NCBI RefSeq assembly: GCF_032854445.1
Contig: NC_088304.1
Span: 19,727,704-19,791,703, forward strand
Length of the DNA stretch: 64,000 bases
Direction of reading: 5' to 3'
Source of the DNA: Liolophura sinensis
Lineage: Eukaryota > Mollusca > Polyplacophora > Chitonida > Chitonidae
The notes under the pieces were generated by a model. The model was given only the letters and a program-made list of their open reading frames with translations, was not told where the DNA came from and ran no database searches. Both the position numbers and the translations under genes were made by a program. Positions 37,601-47,400 of this stretch are shown here, in pieces (positions within the stretch are counted from its first letter, which is position 1; each line of letters begins with the position of its first letter).

Positions 37601-38186
37601 GAGCCCTAAAACAATAAGGTGAATAATAAGGTGAACCCTAAAACAATAAGGTGAACCCTAAAACAATAAGGTGAATCCTAAAACAATAAGGGGGACGAGA
37701 AAACAGTAATGTGGTTGACATTAAACATGGCTAAAACAGGTAAGTGGACGCTAAACAGTAAGGTTGACCCTAAAACAGTAAAGTGGACCTTAAAACAGTT
37801 GGTGGACTGAAAACAATAAGGTGCACCATTATTGTGTCATGTGGACAGTGTGCATGTGGCTGTTTGCTCTGTCTGAAGACTTGTCTTCCACCAGTATGGT
37901 GGACAACTGTGTACATCACTCCCCAGGGAGAGTTCGTCAGCAGCTTGCCAAAGGTCAGCGGCGTACCCCGGGTACTCTGGTTTGTTCCACCCATAATACT
38001 TATCACCATCATATAAGCAGAAAGTGTGGCATAAAAAAACAATGAGTTATTTTAATATATGAATTACAGAATGATAAAAGTTACGGTTGTTTTCTCTTCT
38101 TTGAGCTCTGTGGTGTATTACCACTGATTTCTGTCTTTTTATTTATCCAGGATTTTGGCGATGAGGAAGATCCAGATGACAGCTGA
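28313..38186 (+). CDS. GPN3: GPN-loop GTPase 3, 8 exons, complete
   Basis: Coding exons: 28313-28360, 30289-30397, 32727-32814, 33795-33874, 34006-34246, 35134-35233, 36513-36641 and 38151-38186 (TGA 38184-38186). All introns are GT-AG and the phases join to 276 aa, against 284 in human. Motifs: [17 protein letters not shown] (P-loop, G1), [10 protein letters not shown] (G2 area), [13 protein letters not shown] with the family-defining Gly-Pro-Asn loop, [11 protein letters not shown] (G3), [14 protein letters not shown] (G4), and a short acidic tail ([11 protein letters not shown]). GPN3 works with GPN1 in assembly and nuclear import of RNA polymerase II and is mainly cytoplasmic. The last coding exon encodes only 11 residues. 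Introns contain many SINE copies, and intron 7 contains a minisatellite. Confidence 0.97.
28361..29861. other. GPN3 intron 1, first part
   Basis: Contains a MITE-like stretch near 28478-28600 (GGGACCAGTTTCACCAAGCG, with partial pairing of TCGTACA/TGTACGA) and a family B tail remnant at 29350-29405 (GTTAAACCCCAAGCATACAT). No coding sequence recognised. Confidence 0.45.
29862..30124 (+). mobile_element. SINE family A, full length
   Basis: The best reference copy. Head CTCTGTGGCTCAGTTGGTTA (A-box), GAATTCAAGTCC (B-box), then a body with 'catgctggcttcttctcca' and 'ggtctgccagcaacctgcag'. The 3' core (AAGTGAAATATTCTTGA ... CGTAACACACCAATCAAATG) ends in an (AATA)n tail. It is derived from a tRNA gene and transcribed by RNA polymerase III in principle. 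It lies in GPN3 intron 1. Confidence 0.9.
30612..31576. mobile_element. Possible non-autonomous DNA element in GPN3 intron 2
   Basis: TACTGTAAA at 30612-30620 faces TTTACAGTA at 31568-31576. Both ends carry related subterminal words (AATTCCAGC, TTTTCGCG and forms of 'CGTGAA'). The inverted match outside the terminal 9 bp is patchy, so the boundaries are tentative. Confidence 0.4.
32140..32370 (+). mobile_element. SINE family B copy
   Basis: Head remnant (GGGCCTCTTCGGGAACGG, GGATCAATC-like box), body 'gaagttgtaacttcctcgct', 'ttggcgctcagcatgaaggg', and the core ATGACTGAAAAATTGTTAAG plus TACGATGTTAAACCCCAAAC with a (CACT)n tail. In GPN3 intron 2. Confidence 0.8.
33249..33475 (-). mobile_element. 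SINE family A, near full length
   Basis: Reverse copy with the 'cacgccgtactcatgaatat' core, 'ggaagccagcaagatctgga' and a head ending 'cattgtgccgtgctaacca'. In GPN3 intron 3. Confidence 0.85.
34434..34690 (+). mobile_element. SINE family A with an internal (TA)n expansion
   Basis: Head GCCTTGTGGTTAGTGTGGTA, the body to 'gtataagtgaaa', then about 50 bp of pure TA (34597-34647), then the end of the core 'aaaacaccaatcaaataaat'. In GPN3 intron 5. Confidence 0.85.
35566..35775 (+). mobile_element. SINE family A, 3' rearranged
   Basis: Head TCCATGGCTCAGTTGGATAG, B-box GAGTTCAAGTCC, and the body to 'gggtttcccccgggctctgc'. The sequence then switches to a second, differently placed body piece ('tggcagaccttcccacgtac'). 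The 3' core and tail are absent. In GPN3 intron 6. Confidence 0.8.
35850..36124 (+). mobile_element. SINE family B, full length
   Basis: Head CAGTGGCCTAATGGTTAGGT (A-box) and CTCGGGATCAAACCTCGGGA (B-box). Body 'taccaaagactttataacag', 'cgcttggcgctccgcactga'. The core 'gtacgatgttaaaccccaag' ends in a (CATA)n tail. In GPN3 intron 6. Confidence 0.85.
36642..37800 (+). repeat. Minisatellite of ~20-bp units filling most of GPN3 intron 7
   Basis: More than 50 units of the type AATAAGGTGAACCCTAAAAC, with variants (GAATCC, GAGCCC, GGACCC; AAGC for AAAC; CAACAAGG). Superimposed higher-order repeats of roughly 150 bp are visible (for example 37018-37230 against 37182-37382). The array starts directly at the intron-7 donor. 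The Leu/Tyr-rich open frames on the - strand are by-products. Confidence 0.97.
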
Positions 38187-38272
38187 CCCCACACCGAGGA
38201 TGCTGTCAGAAACAACATGTGTTACCATGGTTACCCCTGAAAACATGTACTGTATCCCATGAACAGGCGGTC

Positions 38273-38395
38273 ATTTATTGTGCATATTAGTGAAGAGAAG
38301 GACCCTAAGGACAGTTGACTCCATTTCTTAGGATGCTGTGAGCATCAACACACGTAACCATGGTGATCCATGATAACATTGTGACTGCTTAGCAG
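38273..38395 (+). pseudogene. Tandem copy of GPN3 terminal exon and 3' UTR
   Basis: The segment matches 38141-38272 at a constant offset of 132-133 bp. The authentic exon ends E-E-D-P-D-D-S-stop (TGA 38184) and the copy reads E-K-D-P-K-D-S-stop (TGA 38316-38318). Both are followed by 'aggatgctgt' and a CCATGG-containing stretch. It lies in the 3' UTR of GPN3. The copy's acceptor-like ATTAG is followed by TGA in the required phase, so splicing there would only truncate the protein. Confidence 0.75.
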
Positions 38396-38404
38396 TGTCA
38401 TTAG

Positions 38405-38470
38405 CTCTCCGGCCATATGTGGGAAGGTCTTGCAACAACTTGCGGATGGTTGTGGTTATGGTTGTGGCTT
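38405..38470 (+). mobile_element. SINE family A body fragment
   Basis: 'ctctccggccatatgtggga' to 'cggatggttgtgg' matches the middle of family A. It lies directly before a second copy. Confidence 0.6.
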
Positions 38471-38490
38471 CTCCCAAGCTCTGTCAGGTT

Positions 38491-38692
38491 TCGGGGCCTC
38501 TGTGGCTCAGTTGTTTAGCGCGCTATCCCCTCCAGCCATAAGTGGGAAGATCTGTCAGTAACTTGCAGAAGGTCGTGCGTTTCCCCTGGGCTGTGCCCGG
38601 TTTCCTCCCACCATAACACTGGCTGCCGTTGTATAAGTGGAATATTCTTGAGTGCGGCGTAAAACACCAACCAAATAAATAAATAAATTGTA
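38491..38692 (+). mobile_element. SINE family A with internal deletion, in the GPN3 3' UTR
   Basis: Head GGGGCCTCTGTGGCTCAGTT is joined to the body at 'cctccagccataagtgggaa' (B-box region deleted), followed by the full 3' core and an (AAAT)n tail. Confidence 0.9.
38674..38679 (+). terminator. Candidate GPN3 polyadenylation signal inside a SINE tail
   Basis: The first AATAAA seen after the GPN3 stop codon, about 490 bp downstream, is provided by the (AAAT)n tail of the family A SINE. Motif evidence only. Confidence 0.35.
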
Positions 38693-39228
38693 GGTTCATC
38701 ACTAGAGTCCACTGTGATGAAACTCTTTCAGTCAGTTCTGGTAGCTGTTTGTTTGGACTGACCCCTTTCATTATGGCACTCCAACATGGTAAACAGTGGC
38801 TTATGTTTTCAAAGGTGGTTAGAACATTATTTCTGGCAAAATTTCCTTTTTCCTAGTGAAGAGATGTTCATTTTTGTAGCTTTCTATCCCTGACCTAAAA
38901 TAGGCCTCTCAGCTGGTAGGAAGTCTTTATTTACATTTATATTTAAAAGTAGATCCATGCACCGAGGAGACTTGACGTTGACTGTAATTCAGTTCGCCGT
39001 CTGATTCGTAAGATGACAGTTTGATCATTTGTATATTTATGCAAATAACACAAAAATATTAAAATTTTTCCATTTGGGATGGAAAACTTATAACCCCAAA
39101 TAATTCAGTATTGTTGTTAATGTACAGGAAATTCTGCTTGGAAATGTCTTTCTCAGAAGCCATTGTTTTATCACTTATGATGATTGGCTGGATGTAATAG
39201 ATCTTAATGCTATATGCTTACGTATGCT
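38693..39228. other. Spacer downstream of GPN3
   Basis: No gene or repeat recognised. Confidence 0.35.
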
Positions 39229-39590
39229 TGGGGATTTTGCTCATACTTAGCAACGTTTCAGTCATATGGCGATGAGGAGTAATTTGGTGGAGGCATAATA
39301 TGTCTACAGGCAGGGAAAGTATATGCCGCCAAAGTGCTTCCACCAGTGAAATACCCTGCCGAAGACACCACACATGACACCCCACCCAGTGACATTATAC
39401 TGACACCCTACCCAGTCGCATTATACTGACACTGGGCCAACCAGTCATGTTTCCTTGTTCTAACATCTCAGTACTGAGTGACGGCTGCAAGGTACGTTTT
39501 CAAAGTCTTTGGTATGGCCCCACCCATGTTTGATCCCAGGGTCTCCAGACTTCAAGGTGGGTGCTCTGACCAGTAGACCACAGAAGCTAT
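39229..39590 (-). mobile_element. SINE family B, full length
   Basis: Reverse copy. Its tRNA-like head on the - strand reads TCTGTGGTCTACTGGTCAGA, and the B-box region reads CTGGGATCAAACATGGG. The body includes 'taccaaagactttg' and tandem 'gtcagtataatg' blocks. The 3' core ends near 39229. Confidence 0.85.
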
Positions 39591-39845
39591 CTCTTAATGT
39601 TATAAAAGGTGTGTAAATGCATGTACACTGCAGTTAAACCCATTGTGATATAAATGTTGGGGGTTTTTGTCTTTCCTTTGGGCAATAACAGTTCTGAAAG
39701 CACAAAATTGTGTGTGCCAATTTCCTTATAAGGAAATCTTTTGCAATCTTGGTTAAGGATAATAGCTTGAGTTCCATATTTGTGGACACACAGAATTCCG
39801 GGTTAGGAGATACAGTATATCTTGGTGGTAATCCAAGACTGAAGC

Positions 39846-39972
39846 ATGGTTTCATGAAGCACTCTTAATGTTACGTTCACTTAACTACCAAGCAACCAAT
39901 ACTGTAGGCATTACGTCGTCATGGTAGTTGTGAGCTTGTAACGTTAAAGAGAGCGTTATGAAACTGGACCCA
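39846..39972. mobile_element. MITE-like inverted-repeat element
   Basis: The left GTTTCATGAAGCACTCTTAA pairs with the right GTTAAAGAGAGCGTTATGAA. The centre holds CATTACGTCGTCATGGTAGT, shared with 18246 and 60514. About 125 bp. Confidence 0.65.
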
Positions 39973-42122
39973 GGAGTTTTTTTTTTCAGTGATTCTTAAA
40001 CTATTTTTCAGGCAAGACACAGATCCATACTTTTCTTTTACGTTAGATATAATACCTAGCAGTGCCTGTTGTACCTTTTTTGGTACTTGTATGATTAACG
40101 GCAGCCATGCAGTAGTGCGAGAATTTGTGCATAAAGCTGTCATGAAGGTTTGCACTCTAATAGTGCCTTGTAGTTTATTATTTTGATGGAACACCGCAAG
40201 CTTGTTGGCCATTGGCCATTCCATCAAAAAAAGTCCTTAAAGGTTGAAGATTTATAGTCTACAGTTATTTCAGCAGAAGCTTGCCACAGACTCGGTAACA
40301 CAACGAAGACAGCGACGACGAACTACAGCTCATTATCTTCAGTATAATAATCCTTTAATTCATCATAACAATCGGTCAATCAGATTTGTGTGGGACACAC
40401 CTGTGAGATAATACAGAGGTGTTTGTAACAGAGAACACAACTATACAGATGACGTGAAAGTACATCACAAGTGTTACAGGAATGCATATCACAACAGAAC
40501 CTATAGGAGGTTCTCATGGATTATGAGAGCCCGTCCAAAGACAGCTGCAGTTGCAGAATTTTCTACACGACATTTCAGGCCACAATTACCATGTACCTGA
40601 ATTTATTTGCATGAAGTTATGCTGTAGGTTTTAACATATACAGTGTATATGCATTGAGAAACTTATCTCAACCTAAAACAATTATATATATATTATGGAC
40701 ACTGGAAATGGTATGTTTAAGCCCAATATAGATATTCCAAGGGAAAGTAAGAAAAACAACACGTATCTGACGTGGTTATATGTGAAAAGGCTTAAAATTG
40801 AAGAGGTGCATGTAAATCCATCCTCTTCGCTTTCCCACAGTCATCTGCAAGTGCTATCTGGATTTTTTACTAGAGATTGGAGTCAATATCATGTCATCCA
40901 ACAATATTTTGAATAAATTTGATAAACTGCAGGTTTACTCTGCTTCTGGTAAAAGCTACTATTCATTACTGAAACAGACCATCCCAATAGAGGAGTCCCA
41001 GTTCAACCGCTCTAATCCCTAAAGTTAAATAAAGTCTTTGGTATCATGTGACTTGTTGAAAATGTTAGGCAACTATTTTTTATCGCACTGTAACATTTGA
41101 TTACTGTAACATGGGTGTGTGAAAAAAAAGGTTTCACACAAGGTACTTCACAGCAGATGAAAAATGGCGAATTTTGAGGAGCTGAACATTTGTGAATTTC
41201 AGGAGTCCTTAAATAGGAAAGATGAGTCATTTGTGCCTCCTGAACACGGTAAGACAGGTGATTAAAGATTCAGCAGTTGCTTAAGAATTTTGCCAAGTCA
41301 CATGATACCATGAGACTGTTTTTACCTTTAACGACGAAAGAGCTTGAACTCAAAACCCATTACAGAAACAAACAGCTAATTGCATTCAATTTTCGAAGGA
41401 CACTTACAAACTACATGTACAGGCTACATGTTTTATTTACCTGTCCCTTCTGTCTTTGTGAGTCTGCACAAGTCTTATCACAGACTGTCAGCAGATCGCA
41501 ATGTAGTACACAAGCACACCCTTGCTTACTACATGTACAGTAACACATTTCCTCAGTCAAATATTACGTTAAAAGTATCTGCAGGTCTTTCATTATACTC
41601 AAATCTGCAGGTCTTTCATTATACAAGTACATTGTCAGTGTGTTTTAGATATTGTTTTAAAAGGGCAAATACAAACCTGCATTCGTTAGTGTCAGTTCAT
41701 GTCCTCATGCAAGAATAAGCCCAGTCCTAACCTACATGTACCTGTTGACATTTCGTGGGAACACAAGATAAAACTGATTATTAGGCTTTCACACGAGCAT
41801 AAAACACAACAGAATCAAACGGCAGTGGCATATTATAAACATGTAAGCACACGCTTTACAATTAGAACTGGACAGGATTAAAAAAAAAACTGTGTACTAT
41901 ATGCTCTAGGTTAAGATAAGTATTGATAACAAATGTGACTGATTAGGTGCATTGAACGCATGTGTACAGTAGTAAAAATCACAAACCAATAGAAATTTGT
42001 TGCAGGTTGACTGACAGATGACATGTAAATACAAAGAACAATACATGTATGTTCACATCTTGCAGGTTGCTGCCTTAAGAGAGTCGCACTGATGAAAATT
42101 GCATACACTTTAATCATTAGAC

Positions 42123-42153
<31 letters not shown>

Positions 42154-42965
42154 TTTAAGCTGGAAGTGTGTTACCTCCAACAGGATTAAAATCTTGAAAG
42201 TTCTACACAAAAGTTTTATTACAGTTAATAATAAATGAAAGACAGACAGACTGCTGTCAGCATGGGAATTCTGTTCAGCAAATTGAACCTGTCATAAAAC
42301 TAGTAGGTTCAAAGATATTGTTGGCAAATACTGAACTACATTATCAAATGTGGCAGGGTTTCTTAGAATTGTAAAATATTAGTGGTCATAAATGTATTCA
42401 TCAGGGCTTCTATGTCATGTACCACACAAAATATGAAAGATGGCATTTGCACCACTGACAAGTTTGAACATAACCCACTTACAGCATGACCTAGTACATG
42501 ATATGGCTCTCTGATGCCACCTACCAACAGAACAGCAAGATTTTGAAATCTGGGGGTCTCAGTTATTTCTCCTATCTTTATTGTATCAGTTACATGTTCA
42601 TATCCATGAATATTCTAGAATAATCATTCCAATTTCATATTCACCCTAATTTTGTGCTAAGAATTGTGACCTACATGCATAATTTTACATCATCTTCAAA
42701 CTTCATCCCAATTGTTTACCATGAATTGTTACTGGTACCTTTGTTTAACCAATCTCAATTCATATTTTTGAAATGATGTCATAGCCGTTCTGAGCCAATC
42801 ATCTGCATGCTCTTTAGTCATGTGACTAGAGTACTGGAATTGAAAAGAAACCAAATTTAACCCATAACAGATAGGCCTCAGAATAAAATTTGAGCATGAA
42901 TAATGAAAAAAATGTAGATTTTATGTAAGAAGTGGACTTTTAGCTTGTTGGTTCTCAGTACCAAC
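39973..42965. other. Gene-poor stretch
   Basis: No convincing gene. A possible isolated coding exon on the + strand at 41164-41248 is discussed in the findings. It also contains a short direct repeat ('tgcaggtctttcattatac', 41581 and 41609) and a run of about 25 T at 42122-42147. Confidence 0.4.
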
Positions 42966-43217
42966 AAACCACATGCATGCCAGAGAAATGATTGGCTGCC
43001 AGACATACATGTAACAGTTCTACAGCTACACTACAGCACTGAGGAAACAAACCACATGTATGCCAGAGAAATGACTGTCTACCAGAGATACATGTAACAG
43101 TTCTACAGCTACACTACAGCACTGAGGAAACAAACCACATGTATGCCAGAGAAATGACTGGCTTCCAGATATACATGTAACAGTTCCATAGCTACACTAC
43201 AGCACTGAGGAAACAAA
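42966..43217. repeat. Tandem repeat, 83-bp unit, 3 copies
   Basis: Units start AAACCACATGTATGCCAGAG at 42966, 43049 and 43132, and end 'cactacagcactgaggaaac'. Confidence 0.95.
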
Positions 43218-44420
43218 CCATGTCGAAAGATCAATTATCCCCTGGCATATCCTACATACAAAGCAAACAGACGTATCAAAATGCGCATGCACGCCACAAT
43301 GGTGTTATCAATGTGTATTTATACTTTGTAGCCCACAAGTACACACCCAAACACTAACCCTTCCCTAACTACACTAAAAAAACAAATCTAAATGTAACCT
43401 TACAAAAAATGTATCACCTTCTTTCGATGGCAATTTTTCATAGCTTTTCTCACAAATCTTCTCCCTTACAGCATTAGAAAAAGCTACCAGAAACTGGTTT
43501 TGCAACAAAGCCAAAAAAACATAAAATAAAATAAAACTGAAGCCTGACAGCACTTGTCCCCTGAGTAGACAAGAACAGTCAAAACCAAAACAGAAATAAA
43601 TCACATTTTCAAACAGGTTCAGCACATGACTCTTCATCCAGCCTTTTCATTTCTGTTTTTAAAATTCATATATTTGTGTATATTTAACCAAAAGCTACAG
43701 TCCCAGAGTTTGGATTGCTATAAAATAATACTAATTCAAATAAAATAACTTTATTTCCTTAAAAATTCTTAGTTTTGATACGGAGAAGTTCCATACTGAC
43801 CCAACCATTTATTTTTTACACAAAGGGGGTATATGACATGCCGACTGCTTGAAAGTGGAGAAAAATATTCAAGAGTAGTACAAAACTGTCAAATTTGCAC
43901 ATGGCCCCTTTCTACAGGATTCTACATTCCATAGGAAAATATCTACGCCATTTTCTAAAGAAAATACACACATATATACATGTATAAATATTAAAATACA
44001 TGTACAAATATTAAAATACAAGTATTGATTGACCCCCCCAGTGCTAGTACTTGCGCCATACCAGTACTTGAAATATACATGGATGTCCATGCTATTAAGG
44101 CTTGTACATTAGTTTAATTAAAAATTTAATTAAAATTTAATTATCAAAAGACATCTTCGACTTGATTCAAAGATGTTCTTGGCATCTTGAGGTGCCCAGG
44201 TGTGATGTGTCAAACTCTGGTTGTCAATTCAAAAGTCTCATTTACCTTAGATTAACATCAATATATATTCCCACTCATGGACTGGTTCAAACCCAAAAGT
44301 CACTTGCATTTTACATGTATGTACCCTGCAATGCTTTCATAACCAACCTGACAATAGCGACAGTGTAATAATGGAGATGTAAAATGTTTTCTGTGATGGA
44401 CATGTTAAACGATGAAGGTG
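43218..44420 (-). other. PPM1D 3' UTR and downstream spacer
   Basis: This follows the PPM1D stop on the - strand. Candidate AATAAA on the - strand is at 43750-43755, about 670 bp after the stop. No other gene seen. Confidence 0.4.
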
Positions 44421-47400
44421 TCAGCTGTGGCGTCCACGCACCGCTGTATGACGAACGCGCTTTGTGGACATTGTATCAGGGGTGGTGCTGTCAGCCTTGC
44501 GTTTCACACCCACCAAGCTGCGTAATACTCTCACCGGCGTAGCTGAAGAGTCAGTATGACTCCTGGTTCTCACTAGACTTTTGCTAAAGGGGTTCAATCG
44601 CGTCTGTGCCACGTTTGATCGCACATTCGAAGCGGATTTAGAGCGCTGATGACCTCTGACAGTTTGACTATTGATCGCCATGGGGGATTTATGTCTCGCC
44701 ACTCGGCGTCTAAGCTCTGAGGAAGAGTTGTTGATCTGCTCCTTGCCCGTCAGTTGCAAATTTTCAGGCGAAGTCAGACATTTCACTCGACTCCTACTAA
44801 TTTTATAGCTTCCCACGAATCCTTTAGGAGAGTTTCGTGTTTTCACAGAGGTAACAACGCAGTTCTGTTCACAGTTTTTGTTTTTCAGCACCTTACCTAT
44901 AGGAATATTTCCTACGGAGTTCGAGCGCTTTCTGTCCATCTCAGAAACACTGACTTCTGCCGCTGGTGACAATGGCTCCTCACCTCCTTTTGTAGTCAGC
45001 ACGTTTGTCAAACTCAAACTTCTCTGTCTGAAATCAGGCAAATCTTCTATGTCTCCTTCAGCTGTTGCGCCCGGCGCTTTAAGAGCTTGCTGTCCTTTCA
45101 GCTTCTTCAGTTTGCGCTGCGTTGCCCTGTTAGTCAACCATTTTGCCCAGCCACACTTCCCACTGGAGGAGTTCGAACAGGATGGCATCGACACCTCCCC
45201 GAGAAATCGCGACTGTCGAAATTCGGACGTGGTCGGCAGAGCCTTGTGTTTCGGCTTGCTCTTCTGTTTCCCAGACCTCTTGTGTTTCTTCATCAAGTAC
45301 TCTCTAATGATGGTTACATTGAACCTCTTGGTTTTGCTGATGATCGGTGGGTCAGTATCCCGGAGCTTTGAGGCCATGCTTACCGTCACACTGTCTTCAG
45401 GCTTTTTCTTCATCAGGTACTCTCTCACTATTTCCACCTTGTCACCTGGGTTGCCAGGCAACAGCATCTTGGGTTTATGCCTGACCTCGGGAGAAGGCGG
45501 TGACGTTAAATATTCACGAACAATCTTCACAGCAGGCTTGCCTGTAAATGGATTAATTCTCTGCGGGGAGTCGGGAGTTTCTAAAAAAGGTGAGGCTAAG
45601 AGAGGAGAGTCGAGACACGTTGATAATTTCTGTGGAGATCCACCTAGCTTCTTTACCTGCAACTTCTGAAGTTTACTTCCGCTTCCACACCCACTAAATG
45701 CCGTCACATTGGCCTCTGTGTCTTTACACTCCTCGTCCATCTGCAAACTGGACGGAGGGGTGCTGGAGAATGTCATGAAAGATGGCTGAGATCTCAGCAG
45801 AGGAATCGTCGGTTTGGAATTCAGCGGCGATTTGAAATTCATTTGCAAATTCTCCTCCATGATGGACCTCTCGATGTCATCCAGATCGCCATTGCCCAAC
45901 TGAACACCGCTGAAAGTTTTAAGTGGCGACATGCTGCTGTCTATCACGATCTCTGAGCCAATGGCAGGCAGACACGAGTTGGACACTATACTCAGATCTC
46001 CGTCCACTTCATCGTAATCCTCCTCCATTGGCTCATACATGTACGGCTGGATACCGTCGCGCTTCAAGGAGGCACTCTTTGGTGTTGGAGGTAGGTTGAC
46101 TTCCACTGCGTTAATAATAGGTGTAGGAGCATTACGATCTGGCTCAAGGTCAATATCTGGGCTCTCAAGGTCATCTGAGTCAGGAGTCAAAGGTAAAGAT
46201 GGGGACACATTTCCATTGGCTCTGTCCTTTGGGCAGTTCAGATTGATCCTTGTGAGGTGCTCTTCGCGTTTTTTGCGTAGCTGGAGCCAGCGACTAGGCC
46301 CCAGGGGGTCAATCATGACCACCATGGAGCTTGTGTTGTCAGCACGCATCATCTTTGACTTCCACTTATGCAGGGCCAGTCTGACCAATTTCTCAGACAC
46401 ATTCACCCAGTGGTTCAACTCGACACTCTACAACAAAACACAAATGTTGCTTAAGTGGAAATAAGTTGATCTTTATGAGTTAATGCGCATGCCATTGATA
46501 TCACCTTAAGTTTTAACCCTGTAAACATGCACAGTCAGATGCACACTAAAGCCTTAAAATGATGCTTTTGATGCCAACACGTAAGTTTTCCTGATAAGAA
46601 AGTAATCAAAGTTCATCGTCAGTTTATCAGTAGTTGGTACACACAAACACTTCAAAAATAGTCTATATCACACGCTTCTCCTCCAAAAAATACGTGGATT
46701 ACACCCTGAGAGGTAATAGGAGATCTACAGAAGGCAATAGTATTATGCTGATAAGTGAAGAGTCTAAGTGATGGGGAGTGGTGAACACATACTGGGTCTG
46801 ACACTATCTTCTTCTCCACCTCCTTCTCCACCAGCTGAACAGTAAGACAGGCTTCTGCGGGGGTCAGCATGTTCCACAGTCCGTCACTCCCCAGGATTAG
46901 GCAGCGGTCTTTGCGGGGGAACAGGTGACGCACAGACACGTCAGGCTCAGGGGACACCACAAACTCCTCTGTCTTAAAGTCATAGCTCCATAAATCACCT
47001 GAAGAGCACAGAAATCAAGATGTGAATACTACGATTAGCAGCATGCATTTATATAAGGAAGAAATGGGAAAAAAATAAATAAATAAAACAGCCGATGAAG
47101 GCTGCAGAAAGCTGTCTCCTGGCCAACTACTTTGGTCATGGTTTACATTGTGTCCGTGTAACTCTAGAGTGTCACGTCACAACAAGGGATTTTCAAGTTC
47201 CAACAATGCCATATCACAACGAAGCCGGTCTTATTCAAGGACGTCTTTTCCCCATAAAAGCACCATCTATAAAAACCAACTTTTTCATAAGGGATCACTG
47301 CTGACAGCAGTTTTTTTTTCCTGCAAAAAGATTTTTGCAGGAATTCACCAGATTACACTGCATCGTGATATTAGAACTGTCTTCAGTTTCTATTAATGAA

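Noticed and set aside
36642-37700. Interstitial telomere sequence, because units contain AACCCTAA
   Set aside because: The period is about 20 bp, not 6, and the motif is one part of a unit traceable to the splice donor.
42122-42147. Poly(A) tail of a processed pseudogene on the - strand
   Set aside because: No gene-derived sequence was recognised next to the T run.
44878-45669. 263-codon open frame on the + strand
   Set aside because: It is the antisense shadow of PPM1D exon 5, which has clear family motifs on the - strand.
46039-46464. 141-codon open frame on the + strand
   Set aside because: Antisense of PPM1D exon 5 as well; no independent motif.
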